Positions 23,229 through 29,911 of a stretch of DNA of 31,501 nucleotides are shown one piece after another. This stretch comes from a virus, in the IMG/VR virus record IMGVR_UViG_3300021964_008828, positions 1 through 31,501 of that record. One strand, given 5' to 3'. The notes under the pieces are model-generated. The model did no database searches. It was not told the DNA's origin and saw nothing but the letters and a program-made list of their open reading frames with translations. Made by a program: the position numbers and the translations under genes. Each line of letters starts with the position of its first letter. Within the stretch, counting starts at the first letter, position 1.

Positions 23229-24560
23229 TCAGCTCAAATACAACTGATAAATTCTATAAAAACTATCGACTAACGGTTCGCTGAGTACAAAGCCAAACAC
23301 CAAAGGGGTCATGTCCCTCGATATGCATAACAGTCCTATCGGTATTAAGATAACAGTGATAGTCACTTGATTGAACGCATTGAATTGCTGTGCTCCGACT
23401 ATGTAGTTCATCAGTAGTAGAAACGTCACGATGCCAAGATAAACGTAGGATACTTTCATGTTGTTCAACACAGACAGTAAATTGACGTATTTGCCCGCCA
23501 ACACCAAACCAATGGAAGCACTTACTAAGAAATAGAAAACCACCTGCGAGAACAGGTCCGAGAACCATGCTATGTCCACGGGCATGCCTCGTGATTCCAG
23601 TATGTTGTAAATCAAGGCTTCACTGGCTGTGATAGGTATTCCCAGAAATAACAAAGGAACCATTTGTGTGAATGCCCCAGCGTTGTTGGCACTTTCGCTA
23701 GCGATGAGACAGTTGACATCTCCCCTCTTGTAAATCTTTTTCTTCACTCTTATCCATCTTTCAATGCTGTAGGCAAGCATACTACTAAATGCATACGCAA
23801 GGCCTGGAACAAATCCTCCGATGCTACCTAGTATACTGCTACGGAATAAAGTGGTCTTGTGTTTCCACATCTGTTTGAATGATTCCGCGTATCCAGAAAA
23901 TGTCATTGTCTTGAATTCTATTTGATTTTTGTTTTTTAGGTATGACGTTGCCAACATCGGTACGACGAACAGTGATGTCAACACACTCAGCATAGGCAGT
24001 CCTGTCTCCAGAAACTCCAGACCCAGGGTGTACATCATCTTTCCCTGGTCCTCGTGCCAGCCCACGTTGGCCAGTGTTATCCCAAAGAAGAACAGAAAGA
24101 GGTTAATGATCATGTTGTTTTTGCTCACCATACAAACTGCTACGGTGGCTATGCCAAAAAAAAGACTTTGCAACAGCGTGTTCCAAATTCCATAAGCGAG
24201 AAACAAAAACGGCAACAGACTTATTATCAACAGAACACTGAACAGGCTGGCAAACCAACTGCCTATGGCACTGAACATGATTGCCTTGTCTCCCTGGCCT
24301 TGTCGAAACATTTCGTGTCCCTCGATCATTGTGGGCACACTCATTGAACTGCCTGGCATGGCCAATGTGATGGCGGTGACACCTCCAAAAAACTGATCTA
24401 TGCTGATAAGGGTGATGTAGAAAATTAATATGTTGGCAGGATCTAGGGAAATCAACACCGGGTATGCCAGTGTCATCATCACAAGGCCTCCCACGCCTGG
24501 CATGATGCCACTAAAAATTCCACCTATTATACCTGCTACAAAAACCGCAACTGTTTCCAT
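23229..24560 (-). CDS. TctA-like permease (large subunit of tripartite tricarboxylate transporter)
   Basis: 443 residues with about ten to twelve hydrophobic segments. Family motifs: GIMPGVGG (18-25), FFGGVTAITLAMPGSSMSV (57-75), GHEMFRQGQGDKA (81-93), and in the second half GGFVPGLAY, ESANNAGAF and LLFLGIPITASEALI. These are the hallmark repeats of TctA, the large membrane subunit that carries tricarboxylates or other acids with TctC. It is somewhat shorter than the usual ~500. No gene for the small subunit TctB is seen nearby. Uptake of a host-type substrate during infection is the natural inference. Confidence 0.88.
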   Translation of the reverse strand: METVAVFVAGIIGGIFSGIMPGVGGLVMMTLAYPVLISLDPANILIFYITLISIDQFFGGVTAITLAMPGSSMSVPTMIEGHEMFRQGQGDKAIMFSAIGSWFASLFSVLLIISLLPFLFLAYGIWNTLLQSLFFGIATVAVCMVSKNNMIINLFLFFFGITLANVGWHEDQGKMMYTLGLEFLETGLPMLSVLTSLFVVPMLATSYLKNKNQIEFKTMTFSGYAESFKQMWKHKTTLFRSSILGSIGGFVPGLAYAFSSMLAYSIERWIRVKKKIYKRGDVNCLIASESANNAGAFTQMVPLLFLGIPITASEALIYNILESRGMPVDIAWFSDLFSQVVFYFLVSASIGLVLAGKYVNLLSVLNNMKVSYVYLGIVTFLLLMNYIVGAQQFNAFNQVTITVILIPIGLLCISRDMTPLVFGFVLSEPLVDSFYRIYQLYLS

Positions 24561-24564
24561 GCTC

Positions 24565-24663
24565 TCATTTTAACACATTTTTAAAGTCAATGCTAGTGAA
24601 AACACATACGGCACGGCCTGTTCTTATGGCTTTTACAAAGGTCGCTTTCTTCGCCGACGTCAC
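24565..24663 (-). other. Short open frame in the gap before the TctA gene
   Basis: Between 24561 and 24687 no larger gene exists. A 32-residue frame starting GTG ends two stop-linked bases before the GAGAGC preceding the TctA ATG. Its composition (Lys, Arg, Val, Thr, Ala) is peptide-like, but its length is compatible with chance. It could be a leader peptide or the remnant of an older gene. No promoter is convincing here: TTGACT and TAAAAT are present but only 12 bases apart. Confidence 0.2.
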
Positions 24664-24687
24664 TTATGATCAAGTGGCGTTGCACAA

Positions 24688-25794
24688 TTATTTAACCTTA
24701 TCATTGGATGCATTCAAAAATCCTGGAAGCATTCCCTCCATCTGTATTTTTTTCCAATCCTTGGTATCGAGGTTGTATTGATACTCTGTTTCAATTGCTG
24801 GACTGACTATTGTTTTTATGCTTGTTATATTTAAATTATTACTCATTACTTCATGTACATCATGTATCGATGCATTTGTGCCAAAAGTCCTTTGTAAATC
24901 TATCTGGCCTATTTTGATATATCCTAATGATAGTTTTGGATCTTCCCATTCATACCCGTTATATTTTAACCATGTCCTGTACCTATCCATTTCTTCTTTC
25001 TTGAAGTCTTGTTTTTCTGTGATTGTTTGTCCCCATTCCACGTCAAACTCTCCGGAATAGTATTTTTGATGATTAATTTCAGAACATAGTGCTTCTGACA
25101 TTTTCGGTGCACCTTCGTCTCTGAATACCTCGTACAATGTTTTGCCCACTTGGCTCCAGTGCAGATACACTCCGCCCAGTTCTCTGTCGTACCTATTCTC
25201 TTTGAAAAGTTCAAAGTCCAACTCGTGTAATTCGTACCTAGGTGCATTCAAGAATGTTGTTATTTGTGATGGTCTCATCCATTCAGGATTCACCTTGCTT
25301 TTTCTGTAAGAAAGAACCCAGCTTTCTATTTCGTGACATATATTATTCAACTGTCTTATCGCGTACTTGGTGTTTGGGTCTGCCTGTTTGTAAAAATTAG
25401 ATAACTGCCATGCTGTGCCTTGCAGTTCTTCAAAATACCTGTGTAAGAGATTACATGCTTCATGTTTTAACTTCAACCCAGGAAAATATCCATCTATGTC
25501 ACGCCCTATGGGGAGGCTGGCACTGTATTGGAAGTCATCTGCACGGAACGGATGTATCTTCTCATAGGGTGGGTCAAAACTAAATGAATTGATTTGTGCA
25601 ACATTCGTGTTTAGCTCGCCCACGAGATAATTTAGATCTCTTTCGGAGTCAGCCCAACCCAAGAAGCAGAAATTCTTCTCCAGTATCCTCTTTTGTTTTA
25701 GATTGTCCTTGAGTGCATCCAACCACCTGTGTCCCAAGGGTGTGTCGTACACCTGGAAGTAGTAGGATTTGTTTGTGAGGCCAACCCTCACCAT
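24688..25794 (-). CDS. Unknown protein of the accessory block
   Basis: 368 residues from the ATG at 25794; a GTG at 25860 is in frame but lies inside the neighbour. No signal or membrane segment. It is rich in Trp, Tyr and charged residues, with recognisable but unassigned stretches such as FFLGWADSERD-like NFCFLGWADSERDLNY, GGVYLHWSQVGKTLYEVF and SGEFDVEWG. No nucleotide-binding loop, cysteine cluster or metal triad is obvious. It follows the PTPS-like gene by 13 bases and appears AT-rich. A role in the same pathway is possible. I do not recognise the family. Confidence 0.65.
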   Translation of the reverse strand: MVRVGLTNKSYYFQVYDTPLGHRWLDALKDNLKQKRILEKNFCFLGWADSERDLNYLVGELNTNVAQINSFSFDPPYEKIHPFRADDFQYSASLPIGRDIDGYFPGLKLKHEACNLLHRYFEELQGTAWQLSNFYKQADPNTKYAIRQLNNICHEIESWVLSYRKSKVNPEWMRPSQITTFLNAPRYELHELDFELFKENRYDRELGGVYLHWSQVGKTLYEVFRDEGAPKMSEALCSEINHQKYYSGEFDVEWGQTITEKQDFKKEEMDRYRTWLKYNGYEWEDPKLSLGYIKIGQIDLQRTFGTNASIHDVHEVMSNNLNITSIKTIVSPAIETEYQYNLDTKDWKKIQMEGMLPGFLNASNDKVK

Positions 25795-25807
25795 GTCATG
25801 TATGAAC

Positions 25808-26257
25808 TTATGATCTGGTGTAGATGGCACTGTTGGCTCCGTGTTCCATGCATTCCACACTCTCCACGAAACATCTGTTGTCTGTCTTCTCCCGGATCAG
25901 TTTGTCAGCGAAGTCAAAGGCGTGCTTGGCGAACATCTCCGCACCAACACCATCGAACACCCTGATCTCCGCGAGGTCCATTTGTTCCAGTTCCTTGAAC
26001 TTGTCCATGTGTGGGTCATTCTTGTCCACTGCGGTCTTGTGATCAAATGAATCTTCAAGCCATGCCTTCAGGGGTTTGAGTCCTCCGAAGTCCACCGCCC
26101 AGTTCTTGTTGTCTAACTCATTACATCCAAATGTGAATTTGAACGCCAGGCTGTATCCGTGTATGAGGTGGCAGTGTGAATGGTCTGCGTTGGGTTGTCT
26201 GAACACACAGGCCAGGCCTATATTGTGTCCGTATGTTTTGGTCGAGTAGTAAGTCAT
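25808..26257 (-). CDS. 6-pyruvoyl-tetrahydropterin synthase/QueD-like protein
   Basis: 149 residues of the PTPS/QueD T-fold. HSHCHLIHGYSLAF (26-39) holds the zinc and catalytic region, VDFGGLKPLKAWLE (55-68) is the strongly conserved segment, and SFDHKTAVDKNDP (70-82) and FVESVECMEHG supply the rest. The usual HGH becomes HGY, so one zinc ligand differs from the standard enzyme; I recall a bacterial PTPS-like subgroup with this HGY form. QueD makes the precursor of 7-deazaguanines. No QueE, QueC or GTP cyclohydrolase with normal motifs is seen beside it. AGGAG and a late-like TATAAAC precede the ATG. Confidence 0.82.
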   Translation of the reverse strand: MTYYSTKTYGHNIGLACVFRQPNADHSHCHLIHGYSLAFKFTFGCNELDNKNWAVDFGGLKPLKAWLEDSFDHKTAVDKNDPHMDKFKELEQMDLAEIRVFDGVGAEMFAKHAFDFADKLIREKTDNRCFVESVECMEHGANSAIYTRS

Positions 26258-26288
26258 CGTTTCTCCTTGCGTTGATGACCTGCAGAAT

Positions 26289-26295
26289 GTTTATA
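26289..26295 (-). promoter_or_regulatory. TATAAAC promoter-like box before the PTPS-like gene
   Basis: TATAAAC on the minus strand, 31 bases before the ATG at 26257, with AGGAG in the leader. There is no good -35. Closest to a late-type element; it could drive the accessory operon. Confidence 0.42.
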
Positions 26296-26327
26296 GAGGG
26301 ATGAAAGTCTTGAAGTCCTCTTGACCA

Positions 26328-26582
26328 TCAGTTCAACTTCTTGTCGATCTTCTGGTCCATGTCCATCTGGAACGCCGTGTCTCTGATGCGATCCGTCAGT
26401 TCGTTGGGTATATTTAACTCTCCATCGATGATGCTCTTTAGGAAGTGTATCATCACCGTGAACTCGTTCCTGTTGGCCACAGTCTCTGGATCTATGCCGT
26501 GCTTCTCCATTACGTTCAGCATGGCCTCAGACACGTCCACCAGTGCAGTTATGCTCTTGGAGTGTTTGTCAAAGTGTGCCAT
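26328..26582 (-). CDS. Small conserved phage protein
   Basis: 84 residues, largely helical and acidic/basic mixed, beginning MAHFDKHSKSITALVDVSEA and ending in MDMDQKIDKKLN. It shares one base with the preceding Lsm-like gene (TAATG) and is therefore coupled to it. I recall proteins of this size and position near the Lsm-like gene in marine T4-like phages. No motif. About 70 bases of non-coding sequence separate it from the next gene, which contains the TATAAAC box. Confidence 0.65.
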   Translation of the reverse strand: MAHFDKHSKSITALVDVSEAMLNVMEKHGIDPETVANRNEFTVMIHFLKSIIDGELNIPNELTDRIRDTAFQMDMDQKIDKKLN

Positions 26583-26887
26583 TACGTGATTATGCTGGGT
26601 TTCTTGGGAACCTCGATCTTGCTGAACACCCTGTTGTACTCCTCGGCTATCTTGTCATTGATGTGTGCTATGGATATCAACTTGTCAGTGGCGATGTTGA
26701 AAGGTTGGTCCTGTCGGGCTGTGGAGAAAAAGGTACCGAACGCAAGACCCTGTGGTCCGTTCATCAGTACCAGTGCCTTCTCGATACTGACGTACGTGTC
26801 GGCCTTGCCCGTGAATTTTGCTATGACTTCTTCCCCCGAAGCCAGTTTAAGAGTAACTAGATCTCCATCTTTTATTTTATCAAACAT
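26582..26887 (-). CDS. Lsm-like small beta-barrel protein
   Basis: 101 residues. DGDLVTLKLASGEEVIAKFT (7-26) and ADTYVSIEKALVLMNGP form the bent five-strand Sm-like pattern (a glycine between strands, then V.I..), a feature I recall for a conserved protein of T4-like cyanophages. The C-terminal third (DKIAEEYNRVFSKIEV) is a helix plus a tail. Sm folds usually bind RNA or make rings. The gene starts five bases after TATAATA with a perfect sigma70 promoter and no Shine-Dalgarno. RNA binding is inference. Confidence 0.68.
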   Translation of the reverse strand: MFDKIKDGDLVTLKLASGEEVIAKFTGKADTYVSIEKALVLMNGPQGLAFGTFFSTARQDQPFNIATDKLISIAHINDKIAEEYNRVFSKIEVPKKPSIIT

Positions 26888-26893
26888 ATGCTT

Positions 26894-26921
26894 ATTATAA
26901 ACTATCCTGCGAGTTTGTCAA
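26894..26921 (-). promoter_or_regulatory. Perfect sigma70-type promoter for the Lsm-like gene
   Basis: TTGACA (26916-26921), a 16-base spacer, and TATAAT (26894-26899), all consensus, on the minus strand. The ATG lies six bases after the -10, so the transcript would be leaderless or nearly so. The element lies in the 3' end of the glycosylase gene. Confidence 0.8.
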
Positions 26922-27312
26922 TGTATTTCCGCAACTCCTTGTCCTCGACGTTGGGTGGAATGTGGTTGAAGAAGAATATCTGGTAACTGTCAGACCCGTA
27001 CTTGCCTATGCCGTGTAGGTCACTGGCCTCCTGTTTGTCCCAGGTCAGGTACTGTTCAGTCATGCGCCTTATCCGTTTTGAACGCACCTCCCACATGCCC
27101 AGGGGTCGCAACATCTCCTGCTGTGTTTTGAGCCTGCCACGCAGGTACGCCTCAGGGTTGGGATATCTCTTGAAAAGTTTTGGAAGGATTATCTTGACGT
27201 GCTTCCTGTACGTGAGGTTGAGGCACATCACGGCCACCATGTGTTTCCATCTCTTGTGCGGGGCCTTCAGTTGCTGTTGCACCATCAGGTGATCCACCAT
27301 CGGTCTGATCAT
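26902..27312 (-). CDS. MBD4-like HhH-GPD DNA glycosylase
   Basis: 136 residues. LHGIGKYGSDSYQIF (99-113) is the helix-hairpin-helix-Gly/Pro-Asp motif in the form found in eukaryotic MBD4 (LHGIGKYGNDSY). Asp108 sits at the position of the catalytic Asp. Upstream CLNLTYRKHVKIILPKLFKRYP and MLRPLGMWEVRSKRI also follow MBD4. MBD4 removes T or U from G:T and G:U mismatches at deaminated cytosines. The iron-sulfur loop of endonuclease III is absent. It would be a base-excision enzyme protecting phage DNA from deamination or removing modified bases; specificity is untested. Confidence 0.85.
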   Translation of the reverse strand: MIRPMVDHLMVQQQLKAPHKRWKHMVAVMCLNLTYRKHVKIILPKLFKRYPNPEAYLRGRLKTQQEMLRPLGMWEVRSKRIRRMTEQYLTWDKQEASDLHGIGKYGSDSYQIFFFNHIPPNVEDKELRKYIDKLAG

Positions 27313-27319
27313 ACTTTAT

Positions 27320-27347
27320 ATTATAAATGGTATATTGATATTGTCAA
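27320..27347 (-). promoter_or_regulatory. Perfect sigma70-type promoter for the glycosylase gene
   Basis: TTGACA (27342-27347), 16-base spacer, TATAAT (27320-27325), on the minus strand. The ATG at 27312 comes seven bases after the -10, so the message should have almost no leader. The -35 overlaps the stop of the radical SAM gene. Confidence 0.8.
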
Positions 27348-28540
27348 GCAACCAGGTTAGATAATTCAGGCCACAATTTGCCAAATTTGCTTTGGTTGTT
27401 GAAAATATTTTCGTTTTTTTCAATGAATGATTTACACTCGTTGACTATTTCGCTAGATGTGTTTTGTTGGACCAGTTTATATTGGTCTATTTTGCCTAGG
27501 AAAAACTTTTTTTCTGCTTCATCCACATCCGTTGACAAGTATTTTCTAATTTCGACTATTACTTTGTCAAGCACATCCTTACCATAATTGTCCACACACA
27601 GGGCGGACGGCTCCTGGAATTTCTGCCAAACGATTTCAATCTTATCTCTGTGGGGATTTCCCTTGTCGAACTTACTGGGGAAGAAGGAAAGTGCTTCCTT
27701 GGCAAATTCCCTTAATTCGCAAAGTCGCGTGGCATTAAGCAAATGGAAAAGACTCAAGAATTGTATCTCGTGGTCGTTTTTCTCTGGAGGATTACGAACT
27801 TGTTTACCCAGTATCTTTAAATTATCTAAAACACGTTGCCATTTTGATTCTTGTCTCACATACTCATACCTAGCACCGATGTTTTCAAGGCTGATGTGCC
27901 AATGCACTTTTCTTTTAGCAAGTAATTTCTCAAAAACTTTACTTTTTGTTATATCTGTGCTGAAATTTGAAATAACATCTACAGTGGTGTGTTCGGGGAC
28001 TAAATCTAGTAAATCTGCATTTTCTTTCATTAACAAAGGTTCGCCACCAACCATCGCCACCGTTTTTAATTTTTTGTTATTTTTCGAAAAGAATAATTGT
28101 ATTTTTTCTTTATGATCCTTTACTGGTTTTGATTCATGTTGTGAAAGCAAAGAAGACCATTTGGAACTTAAATACGGTGAGCAATATGTACAGGCACTGT
28201 TACAGGTGTTGTTCCAACGTGCGTCGAATATGACCGGAAACTGGTAATCAAGATTGGCTGTGCCTATGTCAAAATCTTCATTCAAAGAATTGTGCCAATC
28301 TTTTTCACTTTTAATTTTACTTTCCGATGCATGAATACATGATCCACAATATTCTTTATGTAACACACCAGACTTGATAGAAGTCCTGACTTCTTTTAAT
28401 TTCTCGTTTGACAATGCTGATTCTATTGTGTCTGTGTTAATGTTACCTAGTTTAAATGCACCGGCACAGCAGGTCGAAATACCGCCGTCAACTTGAATGT
28501 GTAGGCCTCTCCATGGAGCGGCACAATAATTTTTAGACAT
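27344..28540 (-). CDS. Second radical SAM protein (twitch/SPASM-like N-terminal Cys)
   Basis: 398 residues. Cys113-x3-Cys117-x2-Cys120 in TCNSACTYCSPYLSS is the SAM-cluster motif, and GGEPLL follows (about 165-170). It begins with CAAPWRGLHIQVDGG and TCC, then CGSC (65-68), an N-terminal Cys set that in twitch-type radical SAM proteins binds an extra cluster. Two long helical tails follow. It starts just after the stop of the GNGESR-type gene (28542), two bases away. Sequence is AT-rich relative to the virion genes. Target unknown; the second of the two radical SAM genes in the window. Confidence 0.83.
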   Translation of the reverse strand: MSKNYCAAPWRGLHIQVDGGISTCCAGAFKLGNINTDTIESALSNEKLKEVRTSIKSGVLHKEYCGSCIHASESKIKSEKDWHNSLNEDFDIGTANLDYQFPVIFDARWNNTCNSACTYCSPYLSSKWSSLLSQHESKPVKDHKEKIQLFFSKNNKKLKTVAMVGGEPLLMKENADLLDLVPEHTTVDVISNFSTDITKSKVFEKLLAKRKVHWHISLENIGARYEYVRQESKWQRVLDNLKILGKQVRNPPEKNDHEIQFLSLFHLLNATRLCELREFAKEALSFFPSKFDKGNPHRDKIEIVWQKFQEPSALCVDNYGKDVLDKVIVEIRKYLSTDVDEAEKKFFLGKIDQYKLVQQNTSSEIVNECKSFIEKNENIFNNQSKFGKLWPELSNLVA

Positions 28541-28541
28541 T

Positions 28542-29174
28542 TTATTTGCTTAACTGCTTGTTGATGAACCGGGCCATGCCGTCATAGGTCTCTTGGTACA
28601 CGTTGCCGTGTTGGCTCCACTCCTTGGGCATCTCCCAACGGTCATGGTTGACCACTATCCATCTGGTGTCTGGATCCGAGTAGCCCATCAACTTGTGGAA
28701 CTGGTATATCCAGTAACTGGGATCAACCGGTCTCTTGATGTAGGTGTAGCCCTCCGAACCCGTGTACATGTTGTTGATCTTGTCCTTCTCCAACGGGTGT
28801 AGGTCAAACCCCAACATGAATATGGCCTTGGGTTTGAATCTCAGTCCCAACACTCCTGCGTAAGGTCCCGTGCCCCAGTGGAAAGGTTCGTCCTGTCTCT
28901 TCTCTCCCGAGTAGGGAAGTGCTGGTAATTTTTTCACATTGGGCCATGCCGCGAACTGTTCCGCCCAGTTGTCCCTGGTGTATATGGTCGTGCCTTTACC
29001 AACCGCGTTGGCGGCCTGTTGGCACATGTGTTTGTCTGCACACACCAGATACTCCGTGACGAAGTCACGATATATGGCGTTGCATCCTACCACGGTGCTG
29101 AAAGATTTAAGGGGGCTGATGTCAAATCCCCTCCTGCTTTCACCGTTGCCTATTATACTCACATACTTGGTCAT
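28542..29174 (-). CDS. GNGESR-type protein 2
   Basis: 210 residues. VSIIGNGESRRGFDISPLK (5-23) and VVGCNAIYRDF (28-38) repeat the opening of the protein at 17491, so the two are paralogues. The rest differs: it has a Gly/Trp-rich middle (FHWGTGPYAGVLGLRF) and FMLGFDLHPLE, a Rossmann-like strand. The DNA here looks less AT-rich than the adjoining radical SAM gene. It sits directly before that radical SAM gene, as its paralogue lies in an operon with another. A TTAAATAG box ends four bases before the ATG. Confidence 0.68.
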   Translation of the reverse strand: MTKYVSIIGNGESRRGFDISPLKSFSTVVGCNAIYRDFVTEYLVCADKHMCQQAANAVGKGTTIYTRDNWAEQFAAWPNVKKLPALPYSGEKRQDEPFHWGTGPYAGVLGLRFKPKAIFMLGFDLHPLEKDKINNMYTGSEGYTYIKRPVDPSYWIYQFHKLMGYSDPDTRWIVVNHDRWEMPKEWSQHGNVYQETYDGMARFINKQLSK

Positions 29175-29178
29175 AATG

Positions 29179-29216
29179 CTATTTAATCACCCCTTTAGAC
29201 GTACACAGACGTCTGT
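29179..29216 (-). promoter_or_regulatory. TTAAATAG box with upstream perfect palindrome
   Basis: TTAAATAG (29179-29186, minus strand) lies next to the ATG at 29174. About 19 bases upstream, 29205-29216 reads ACAGACGTCTGT, a perfect 12-base palindrome, suitable as an operator for a dimeric regulator. Positions 29175-29255 hold no gene. Confidence 0.4.
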
Positions 29217-29255
29217 ACACTGCTGGTAAAACACAAACAGGAATAGTTATACATA

Positions 29256-29510
29256 TTATTCTTTTTCCGCGATTAGATGCCATACGGTGCGGTATTGATC
29301 CCATGCTTTCTTCAGTGTTGGATATTTCCTACGCAGTGCTATGGCCTCTGCTCCCACCATTTCTGCCTCCTCGTATGCGGTCTCCTCGTCCTTGGCCTCC
29401 TGTGATTGCTCGACCAGTATCCTGTCACCATTTGGTAATTGTTCGTACACTGTCTCGCCACCATCTGGTGAGATGTAGATTGGATTGATCCTCCTTGCCT
29501 TTCTTGGCAT
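29256..29510 (-). CDS. Small conserved phage protein
   Basis: 84 residues from the ATG at 29510, which shares one base with the HIT-like stop (TGATG) and has AAGGAG nine bases upstream. Longer in-frame starts run into the neighbour. It opens MPRKARRINPIYISPDGGET and ends with a helical, charged, Tyr/Trp-containing segment (LRRKYPTLKKAWDQYRTVWH). I recall close relatives in marine T4-like phages. No function known; the composition suggests a helical binding protein. Confidence 0.72.
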   Translation of the reverse strand: MPRKARRINPIYISPDGGETVYEQLPNGDRILVEQSQEAKDEETAYEEAEMVGAEAIALRRKYPTLKKAWDQYRTVWHLIAEKE

Positions 29511-29911
29511 CAGTAGTGCTCCTTGTGGTCCGCCCCTGGGTGTGCGTATCTCATGCCACCCTTCTTTGGTGCGTCCCCCTCGTGCCTGGGTATGAAATGT
29601 ATGTGTGGCCACATGATGGTCTGTCCGGCGCATTCACTGATGTTCATGCCCACGTTGAATCCCTTCATCTTGCCCTCCTTGATCCATTGCTTGCCACAGT
29701 AGTAGGCCAGCCTGTATGATTCTCCTATGGCCTCGGGTGTGTCCTGTTTTGGTATGAACAGGGTGTGCCCGGGCACGCAAGGATACCGGTCCTTGAACAC
29801 TCCGGTGAATTCGTTCTCGAAAATGGGTGTGTCATTGCCCAGCCATGTGCTTTCCTCATAACGGTCTATGATTTCAAATGGCTTCTTGTAGGTAGGTTTT
29901 TTCGATGGCAT
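29510..29911 (-). CDS. HIT-like hydrolase
   Basis: 133 residues. The segment GQTIMWPHIHFIPRHEGD (96-113) aligns with the histidine-triad motif QxVxHxHxHxxPR. The first His is replaced by Trp101, while His103 and His105 remain, and His103 corresponds to the catalytic residue. PGHTLFIPK (47-55) is the usual upstream strand. HIT proteins hydrolyse nucleotide phosphoramidates or dinucleoside polyphosphates. AGGA precedes the start. With the first His lost, activity may be altered. The fold call is good; the substrate is not known. Confidence 0.75.
   Translation of the reverse strand: MPSKKPTYKKPFEIIDRYEESTWLGNDTPIFENEFTGVFKDRYPCVPGHTLFIPKQDTPEAIGESYRLAYYCGKQWIKEGKMKGFNVGMNISECAGQTIMWPHIHFIPRHEGDAPKKGGMRYAHPGADHKEHY

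Noticed and set aside
24568-24597. Sigma70 promoter for the TctA gene (TTGACT, TAAAAT)
   Set aside because: The spacer is only 12 bases, too short for a working sigma70 promoter.
18891-26257. A queuosine (QueCDE) operon
   Set aside because: Only a PTPS/QueD-like gene fits. The PP-loop and radical SAM proteins lack the length and motifs of QueC and QueE.
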